64,000 nucleotides of DNA from Paenibacillus elgii NBRC 100335 (lineage in GTDB: Bacteria; Bacillota; Bacilli; Paenibacillales; NBRC-103111). The stretch covers positions 124,001 through 188,000 of the forward strand of contig NZ_BIMB01000002.1 in the NCBI RefSeq assembly GCF_004000865.1, given 5' to 3'. The notes beneath the pieces were generated by a model. The model worked only from the letters and a program-made list of their open reading frames with translations. It was not told where the DNA came from and made no database searches. Positions 58,418 to 64,000 of the stretch are shown here, in pieces. The first letter of the stretch is position 1; each line of letters begins with the position of its first letter. A program made the translations under genes and the position numbers.

Positions 58418-60121
58418 CTAAATGTGGATTTTGAACATAAACGTAGCGCCTGCGCTTTCAAAATCTTCTACCCACAGCTGCCCCTTATATTTTTGCACCA
58501 GCTCCTTGACCACTTGCAAGCCTAGGCCCTCGTGCTTAAGCTTTGTGGAATAGCCCGCGCTTAGAAGCTGGGGCAGCTCCTCATCGCCGATCTGCCTCCC
58601 GCGATTGGATACTTTGAAGTACAGCAAACGGCCCGCAGTCCAAGCGGCAACTTGCACCAGACGTTCCTCCACCGGCAGCTTCATAGTCTCGTCAAACGCA
58701 TTGGATATTAAATTGGTTGCGATGCGGATCAAATCGAGCGATTTCTCTCCGTTCAGCTTCAGATCGTCCGTGACGGCGATGTCATGCTCCAGCTTCACCT
58801 TTTGCTTGATCGCGCCGCTGACTGCGAATTGTACGATGGCCGATAGCGTCGGATGCCGGATCACAACGACATCTTGAATTTCAACGACTTCCTTCACCCA
58901 CGCTTGCGTTACTTTTTCCAGCTCGTCGTATTCCTTCTTTTGCACATGTGCGTGAATGGCATTAACAATATTGCCGACATCGTGATTTAACCCGCGGATG
59001 GCGGTAAACAAGCTGTTCATATTTTCAAGATAAATTTTCTCGGCGGAAATGACAGCCGCTGCAAGCTTGCTTCTCCGGATCAAGACCAGCACGAACGCCC
59101 CAAGCATCAGGAAGGAGACGGCACTGATCGTAAGTAGCCGCTCCGATTGCCGGTCAAGCTCGCTCTGAATATAGCTGTAATCCGAGACAAGGCCGATCAC
59201 CAGCGGTAGCCCGGTTTCGATAGGCACAAAGCTTTTGATCACGTCCCTTCCTTGAACGTTTGCCTGATAGCTGATCGTCTTTTTATCCTGGTATGCCTGT
59301 CCGATCAGCTCCACATCATCGTCTGAGTGCATGGTATACTGACCAAAAAAGATCTGACGTTTCGGATAAGGAATAATCAACCGGTTATTTTGCTTGACTT
59401 CATAAATTCCTTTTCCGACACGCTCGGCATTGAAGCCTGTGATTTCGATCAGGAATGGTTTTTCTTTCTGCAGACGTTCGATCATGTCCATGTAAGAAGC
59501 CAACGACACATATTCCTCCATATCCTCCTGCCTGTAGTACGGGTTGATCATATAGTCAGTCTGGCCGTCATGATAGTAACCGAATTTATGGAGCGCGGTC
59601 GGGTCCGAGGATGAAAAGTCCACAGGCCCCGACCAATAATGGGGAAGCGCGTAGCCTTCGGAAACTGAGACGTTTTTCTCGTCCAACAGTTGGTTGAAGG
59701 CGAGAAACCAAAAATCGGCAAATTGTTTGGAAGATATGTTCCGTTGAGCGGGATTGGAGGAGCGCAGAGCTACGATATCGTCTCCCCTGCGCTGAAATAG
59801 CGTAATATCCGACACACCCAGTTCCTTGCTTAGTTCCGACAGCTCCTTATTGCTCACCTGATCCAAACGCGGAGGCAGCTTGCTTTGTGCAAGTATGGCC
59901 GCCAGACGCAAATTTTGCGCCAGCAGCTTTTCGGCGTAGTCGACGGACCGCAGGGAATGCTCGAAATAAACTTTGATATTGCTCGAGAAGCTTTCCACTT
60001 CATTATAGTGATTATTCATTAGCATTTGTTTCGTCGTATAATAGTAAATGACGTTGCTCAAAGCGAGCAGACACGTTACAGGTACGACAAACCACAAGAT
60101 AAAGGACGTCCGAAGCTTCAT
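58418..60121 (-). CDS. Sensor histidine kinase with extracytoplasmic domain
   Basis: A 567-residue membrane sensor: helix at about 8-30, an outer domain of about 290 residues (probably dCache-like), a second helix at about 335-352, then GLNHDVGNIVNAIHAHVQKKEYDEL, the SpoOB-type/CitA-like dimerisation helix with His followed by Asp and Asn, and an ATPase domain (LIRIATNLISNAFDETMKLP, GLGLQVVKELVQKY). GGGAGAG precedes ATG. It is the first gene of the pair with the LytTR regulator. Ligand unknown; no target gene is obvious. Confidence 0.9.
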   Translation of the reverse strand: MKLRTSFILWFVVPVTCLLALSNVIYYYTTKQMLMNNHYNEVESFSSNIKVYFEHSLRSVDYAEKLLAQNLRLAAILAQSKLPPRLDQVSNKELSELSKELGVSDITLFQRRGDDIVALRSSNPAQRNISSKQFADFWFLAFNQLLDEKNVSVSEGYALPHYWSGPVDFSSSDPTALHKFGYYHDGQTDYMINPYYRQEDMEEYVSLASYMDMIERLQKEKPFLIEITGFNAERVGKGIYEVKQNNRLIIPYPKRQIFFGQYTMHSDDDVELIGQAYQDKKTISYQANVQGRDVIKSFVPIETGLPLVIGLVSDYSYIQSELDRQSERLLTISAVSFLMLGAFVLVLIRRSKLAAAVISAEKIYLENMNSLFTAIRGLNHDVGNIVNAIHAHVQKKEYDELEKVTQAWVKEVVEIQDVVVIRHPTLSAIVQFAVSGAIKQKVKLEHDIAVTDDLKLNGEKSLDLIRIATNLISNAFDETMKLPVEERLVQVAAWTAGRLLYFKVSNRGRQIGDEELPQLLSAGYSTKLKHEGLGLQVVKELVQKYKGQLWVEDFESAGATFMFKIHI

Positions 60122-60359
60122 GTTTATTTCTCTCCCTGCCGATGCAGTGCGGCCAACGTTCTAACAGAAACAAGAAGGCAATACACATGATTACCGTATC
60201 ATTCTAATATTTTCCTTAACTTACATAATAAACTCTTTATTACCGCCGTTCAATAACGAAGTTTTTCAATCGGCGGACGGCTCGGGCGAATTTTTCGTTC
60301 CGCATTTGATTGTGTTATCATGAAATAGATTGAAAGTTGTCCAAGGAGGGAATTTGAAT

Positions 60360-61193
60360 ATGACCGCGATTCAGCGAAACAGCGACACTACGGTGTTGAA
60401 CAACGGCGTCCGCATGCCATGGCTCGGACTGGGAGTCTGGAAAACCAAGGAAGGCGACGAGGTCGTCCATGCCGTACAGCATGCGCTGGAAGCCGGTTAC
60501 CGCTCCATCGATACGGCTGCCGTCTACGGCAACGAAGCCGGGGTAGGCCAAGCAATTCAAGCCAGCAGCATTCCGCGCGACCAACTGTTCGTCACGACGA
60601 AAGTATGGAACGCGGATCAAGGCTATGACAGCACGCTTCGGGCTTTCGAGGAAAGCCGGCGGAAGCTGCAGCTCGAGGTCATCGACCTGTACCTCATCCA
60701 CTGGCCGGGGAAGGACAAATATAAGGAAACTTGGAAGGCGCTCGAAAAGCTGTATAAGGACGGACTCGTTCGGGCGATCGGCGTCAGCAATTTCAAAGTG
60801 CATCATCTGGAGGATTTGCTGCAGGATAGCGAAATCGTTCCTGCGGTGAACCAAGTGGAGTTCCATCCGCTTCTGATTCAGCAGGAGCTGCGGACGTTCT
60901 GCAAGGAGCACAAGATCCAGCTCGAAGCTTGGAGTCCGCTGATGCAGGGCAATCTCGATCTGCCGCTGCTGAGCGAGCTTGCGGGCAACTACGGCAAAAC
61001 GCCGGCGCAGATCATTCTCCGCTGGGATTTGCAGCACGGGGTGGTCACCATTCCGAAATCCATTCGCGAAAGCCGCATCCGCGAGAATATCGATGTCTTC
61101 GACTTCACTTTGTCCGACGAGGATATGGCTCGTCTGGACGGCCTGAACCAAGACCATCGCTTCGGTCCGGACCCGGATCATATTGATTTTTAG
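60360..61193 (+). CDS. Aldo/keto reductase
   Basis: A 277-residue AKR TIM barrel that reduces aldehydes or ketones with NADPH. The catalytic tetrad is visible: Asp and Tyr in SIDTAAVYGNEAGVG, Lys in FVTTKVWNAD, His in YLIHWPG. Cofactor-binding end: VTIPKSIRESRIREN. AKR5-like (YtbE/YvgN class). AAGGAGGG stands 9 nt before ATG 60360. Ends with its own terminator at 61201-61229. Confidence 0.94.
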   Translation: MTAIQRNSDTTVLNNGVRMPWLGLGVWKTKEGDEVVHAVQHALEAGYRSIDTAAVYGNEAGVGQAIQASSIPRDQLFVTTKVWNADQGYDSTLRAFEESRRKLQLEVIDLYLIHWPGKDKYKETWKALEKLYKDGLVRAIGVSNFKVHHLEDLLQDSEIVPAVNQVEFHPLLIQQELRTFCKEHKIQLEAWSPLMQGNLDLPLLSELAGNYGKTPAQIILRWDLQHGVVTIPKSIRESRIRENIDVFDFTLSDEDMARLDGLNQDHRFGPDPDHIDF

Positions 61194-61200
61194 TTCGGGA

Positions 61201-61229
61201 AGAGCCCTTGTGAATCGAGGGCTCTTTTT
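61201..61229 (+). terminator. Terminator of the aldo/keto reductase gene
   Basis: AGAGCCCT pairs with AGGGCTCT, followed by TTTT. Confidence 0.88.
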
Positions 61230-61260
61230 GCATCTGCGTAGGAAAGGAAGATGTTTGGTA

Positions 61261-62130
61261 ATGACGTCGATTTCCCCGACACGGGACATACTCAAGCTAT
61301 CCGAAACGGATATTTCCGGTCTTATTGCGCTATCCGAATCGGTCGGGTGGGATTATGCCGAGCCCGAGCTGCGAACAGTGCTGGCTTCGGGCACAATCTA
61401 CGGGATCAAAAATAATCGCGGGCAAATCGTCGCGAGTGCGGCCATTATCCCTTACGGACGGCAGCTTGCTTCTATCGGCCTAGTTATCGTACATCCGGAA
61501 TATAGACGGCTCGGCTTGGGGCAAGCGTTGATTCAAACGTGCATAACTACCGTAAGTCCGGATACGATCATCCAACTGATCGCGACAAAAGAGGGCGAGC
61601 CTCTGTATGAAAAGCTCGGCTTTCAAAAAGCAGCCCGCGTCTGCAAGCTGCTATGCGAGCGGTATCGGCCGCCCTCTTGGAGCTCGGTGCGCGAGGCTGT
61701 CCGCTTTATCCCCATGACACATGAACATATTCCGGAGGTGATCGAGCTGGACCGCCGCTCCATCGGGGCCGACCGTTCCCGATTCCTGCAAACCCGGATT
61801 AAGCAAGCAGAGCATTCTTTCGTCGCCCAAGCCCCGGACGGCACGATCGCAGGATTCGGTTTAAGCATCCAAGGGCCGGTCCATCTAACGTTAGGTCCGA
61901 TAACGGCACCGAACGACTATACCGCTCTTGCTCTCGTCGATTCTTTGGCAAACGGGCATCCGGGTAAATTAAGGATCGACGTTGCTGCGGAACATCCTAC
62001 TTTTCCCCCGCTATTGGAAGTGTGCGGCTTCATCAACGTTGCCGAACCGCCTGTCATGGTCCTGCACTCACCGTGTTTGCCGCCCCGGAACGGAAACCTT
62101 TACAGCATTGCGGCGCAGATTTTCGGTTAG
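61261..62130 (+). CDS. GNAT-type acetyltransferase with two-domain layout
   Basis: About 289 residues from ATG 61261. The N-terminal GNAT domain shows IVASAAIIPYGRQLASIGLVIVHPEYRRLGLGQALIQTC read in order, with the acetyl-CoA loop RRLGLG, and EPLYEKLGFQKA at its end. A second domain (about 150-285) with DRRSIGADRSRFL resembles the degenerate GNAT half (Acetyltransf_18 type) of YitH-like proteins. Acceptor unknown. AAGGAAG lies 10 nt upstream. Confidence 0.87.
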   Translation: MTSISPTRDILKLSETDISGLIALSESVGWDYAEPELRTVLASGTIYGIKNNRGQIVASAAIIPYGRQLASIGLVIVHPEYRRLGLGQALIQTCITTVSPDTIIQLIATKEGEPLYEKLGFQKAARVCKLLCERYRPPSWSSVREAVRFIPMTHEHIPEVIELDRRSIGADRSRFLQTRIKQAEHSFVAQAPDGTIAGFGLSIQGPVHLTLGPITAPNDYTALALVDSLANGHPGKLRIDVAAEHPTFPPLLEVCGFINVAEPPVMVLHSPCLPPRNGNLYSIAAQIFG

Positions 62131-62185
62131 CCCGCTTTCTTTCGGGCTGCATATCATCGCTCTCCAATTCCAAAAAAAATCCGTC

Positions 62186-62222
62186 ACCAAACATTCGCCC
62201 ACACCATAGTATGAATGGTGTG
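62186..62222 (+). promoter_or_regulatory. Sporulation-type promoter and palindrome before gerQ
   Basis: ACC (62186-62188), 16 bp, CATAGTATG (62205-62213) differs from the sigma-K pattern AC-N16-CATANNNTA only in the last base. It overlaps the perfect 8-bp inverted repeat CACACCAT/ATGGTGTG (62200-62222), a possible operator. The predicted start lies about 55 nt before gerQ. Confidence 0.5.
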
Positions 62223-62276
62223 CTCCAGCCCAGTCGAGACCCAAATCAAGCGAAGTTTGAAGGAGGATTATGAGCG

Positions 62277-62741
62277 ATGTATAACAATCCGAACAAAGCA
62301 GTACCGACTCCATACGGCGCCGGTTACCCAAGCCCCGGCTTTGCCCCCGCCCCGATAGGGGGGCAGCCTACGGCGCAAGCGGTGCCGCCGATGATTCCGG
62401 CAGGCTCTTCGATTACCGCAGCAGGACAGCCGATACCGTTGGCAGCCGCGCCGACCACCCCCGGGCAACTGCCGATGGAGCAGTCCTTCATCGAAAATAT
62501 TTTGCGCCTCAATCTGGGTAAGGTCGCTACGCTGTATATGACGTACGAGAACAACACCCAGTGGAACGCCAAAATTTTCAAAGGACGTCTGGAAGCCGCC
62601 GGCCGCGACCATATCATCATCAGCGACCCTAAAACCGGCATGCGCTATTTGCTGCTGATGGTCAATCTCGACTACATCACGTTTGACGAACCGCTTCAGT
62701 ATACTTACCCGTACGGCGCACATCCGCTGCCGGGACGTTAA
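62277..62741 (+). CDS. gerQ: Spore coat protein GerQ
   Basis: A 154-residue coat protein. The conserved C-terminal half (about 69-140) reads MEQSFIENILRLNLGKVATLYMTYENN, then AAGRDHIIISDPKTGMRYLL and NLDYITFDEP, matching GerQ (YwdL), which is crosslinked by transglutaminase Tgl and needed to localise the germination hydrolase CwlJ. The N-terminal 65 residues are Pro/Ala/Gly-rich, longer than I recall in B. subtilis. AAGGAGG lies 10 nt before ATG. No cwlJ or tgl is visible nearby. Confidence 0.95.
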   Translation: MYNNPNKAVPTPYGAGYPSPGFAPAPIGGQPTAQAVPPMIPAGSSITAAGQPIPLAAAPTTPGQLPMEQSFIENILRLNLGKVATLYMTYENNTQWNAKIFKGRLEAAGRDHIIISDPKTGMRYLLLMVNLDYITFDEPLQYTYPYGAHPLPGR

Positions 62742-62747
62742 GCGCAA

Positions 62748-62790
62748 GAAAGACCGGGTCCTGCCAGGCAGCGGGGTCCGATCTTTTTTT
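62748..62790 (+). terminator. Terminator of gerQ
   Basis: Imperfect stem AAGACCGG/CCGATCTT followed by TTTTTTTT. Confidence 0.65.
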
Positions 62791-62809
62791 TCGCGTACGA
62801 ATGCGGGGA

Positions 62810-64000
62810 TTATGCGCGGGAATCCGCGACTCCGGCGCTTCTCCGCTTCAGCATCACGGCCTGGAACACCAGGTACAGCACGAACAGCGCAAGCACCAGC
62901 CCGACGCCGTAGATCGACGTCTCCACACTTGTTCCGGCAGCGGTCGCCTGCGTATACGCCCGCACGCCTGCGAACATCAGGACGTTCTCGAACAAGTTTT
63001 GCACGGCAATCGTTTTGCCTGCGCCGATCTTCGGGTTGCCCACCTTCTGCAGCACCGAGTTCAGCGGTACGACGTAGACGCCCCCGGCGAAACCGACCGC
63101 CAGCAAAATGAACACCGTCACGTACAAATTGCCCAGCATCGGGAAAACGAGAATGAGCACGACCATCACGACGCCGTACAGATAAGCGTTCAAGTACTTG
63201 TGCGCCGGGATCAGCTTGGGAGCGGTCAAGGCTCCGACCATGATGCCGATCGCCGTGACCGCAATCAGCATCGAAATCTGATCGACCCCGTGAATGCCCA
63301 GATGCAGCGGAATCCAGGAGATGACCGCCACGCGAATGACCGACGACGTCATCCAGAACGAGCTGGTGCCGATCAGGCAATAGCGGGCCGTCCGGTCCCG
63401 GAATAGCCGGGCGATGTCTTTAAAGAACAAGATCGAATCTTTAACGTAATGAATGCTCGGGTTCCCTGCGACCCGCGGAATCGAAAGCGACAAAAGCAGC
63501 GCGGTCACGTACAGCAGCAGACAGGCGACGATGCACACTGTCAGCGACTGCTTCGCCAGAATGCCTCCGCCCACCGTACCGGCCAGAATGGCGATGATCG
63601 TATAGCCCTCGATCTTGGCATTTGCCTTGAGCAGCTCGGAATCGAGCTGCTTCGCGTCCGTGGCGGAGCGGCTCAAAATTTCGCCGAGGATGCCGTACTT
63701 CGCCGGACTGTACACGGCTGCGCCGATTCCGATTACGGCGTAGCTTAAGGCAGGCTCGAGACCGAGCAGCAGCCCGACGATCCCGAGCGCTTTCAGCGCG
63801 TTGCCGATCAGCAGCACGACCGACTTCGGATGCTTATCGGCGAAGCTGCCGACGAACGGCGCCAGAACGACGTAAGCGAACAAAAAGGCTTGCTGCACGT
63901 TGCCGATATACGATTCGGGATACGCCTTGGCCCGCAGCATCTCAATGATCGCGAACAAAATGGCGTTATCGGCGAACGCGCTCCAAAATTGTGAGACGAG
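62810..64000 (-). CDS. MFS transporter, lysophospholipid transporter LplT-like (partial)
   Basis: About 397 residues are in the window and the N-terminus runs past the right edge: the frame stays open to 64000, reading VSQFWSAFADNAILFAIIEM, which is the first helix of LplT-type proteins. Further helices include AVYSPAKYGILGEIL (a conserved loop) and GGVYVVPLNSVLQKVG. LplT flips lysophospholipids inwards; in Gram-positives the role is less certain. It converges with gerQ. Confidence 0.88.
   Translation of the reverse strand, partial: LVSQFWSAFADNAILFAIIEMLRAKAYPESYIGNVQQAFLFAYVVLAPFVGSFADKHPKSVVLLIGNALKALGIVGLLLGLEPALSYAVIGIGAAVYSPAKYGILGEILSRSATDAKQLDSELLKANAKIEGYTIIAILAGTVGGGILAKQSLTVCIVACLLLYVTALLLSLSIPRVAGNPSIHYVKDSILFFKDIARLFRDRTARYCLIGTSSFWMTSSVIRVAVISWIPLHLGIHGVDQISMLIAVTAIGIMVGALTAPKLIPAHKYLNAYLYGVVMVVLILVFPMLGNLYVTVFILLAVGFAGGVYVVPLNSVLQKVGNPKIGAGKTIAVQNLFENVLMFAGVRAYTQATAAGTSVETSIYGVGLVLALFVLYLVFQAVMLKRRSAGVADSRA

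Noticed and set aside
1-64000. CRISPR arrays, tRNA or rRNA genes, prophage or intact IS elements
   Set aside because: No regularly spaced repeats, cloverleaf-like gene, rRNA segment, phage structural gene, integrase or transposase was seen on reading both strands.

Overview
The window looks like chromosomal DNA from a spore-forming, menaquinone-using member of the Bacillales, most likely Paenibacillus or a close relative. The signs are sporulation genes (sda, a Spo0E-type phosphatase, gerQ), a futalosine-route menaquinone gene (mqnE) near a UbiD-family decarboxylase, a yutJ/yuzB/nifU-like/HesB block like that of Bacillus, an S-layer-homology protein, a copper-amine-oxidase-type stalk lipoprotein, and moderately GC-rich genes with strong Shine-Dalgarno sequences and several TTG/GTG starts. 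No rRNA, tRNA, CRISPR array, prophage or intact insertion sequence was seen.

Layout. 1-2.8 kb: a sugar ABC binding lipoprotein (cut by the left edge) under a GntR/LacI-type repressor, with matching palindromic operators. 3.5-8.7 kb: an ABC importer operon with two paralogous binding lipoproteins, a fused 12-helix permease and an ATPase; a 300-bp foldback sequence lies inside it. 8.9-12.9 kb: a compact PTS operon (HPr-like protein, PRD regulator carrying EIIB and EIIA domains, EIIB, UlaA-type EIIC). 12.9-13.3 kb: the checkpoint gene sda with a cluster of DnaA boxes upstream. 13.4-16.7 kb: small conserved genes, one gene remnant, a HesB/IscA protein and a Spo0E-like protein. 16.7-23.5 kb: mqnE behind a long structured leader, a YutJ-like flavoprotein, YuzB, a NifU-like protein, an SDR, a HEPN protein and a UbiD-type decarboxylase. 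23.5-26.4 kb: heme A synthase, a thioredoxin-like protein, and an SPFH/ribbon-helix-helix pair.

26.4-39 kb: a stalk-domain lipoprotein, a DUF2515 protein, a UxaC-like amidohydrolase, an EamA exporter divergent from a MocR-type regulator, a cupin, a MurJ/SpoVB-type flippase, a DUF456 protein, a Cof-type HAD phosphatase and an asparagine synthetase. 39-43.9 kb: a sugar isomerase/epimerase-like protein, a REP-like inverted repeat, and a Mn/Zn ABC importer operon with an operator-like dyad. 43.9-50 kb: a class B PBP, a HAD phosphatase, a membrane-transglutaminase operon and an MFS exporter. 50-57.5 kb: an SLH protein, an AT-rich SUKH gene, a toprim protein, an AEC carrier, an SCO protein and heme O synthase (together with ctaA these serve cytochrome oxidase maturation), and a P450. 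57.5-64 kb: a two-component pair, an aldo/keto reductase, a GNAT protein, gerQ and an LplT-like transporter cut by the right edge.

Best leads: the 300-bp foldback inside the twin-binding-protein operon, whose binding proteins look more like organophosphate (AfuA-type) than ferric-ion receptors; the PTS operon with its own HPr and a regulator-borne EIIA; the sda-DnaA box array; and the mqnE leader with competing stems. All functional calls come from reading the sequence and recalling families; no database search was run.
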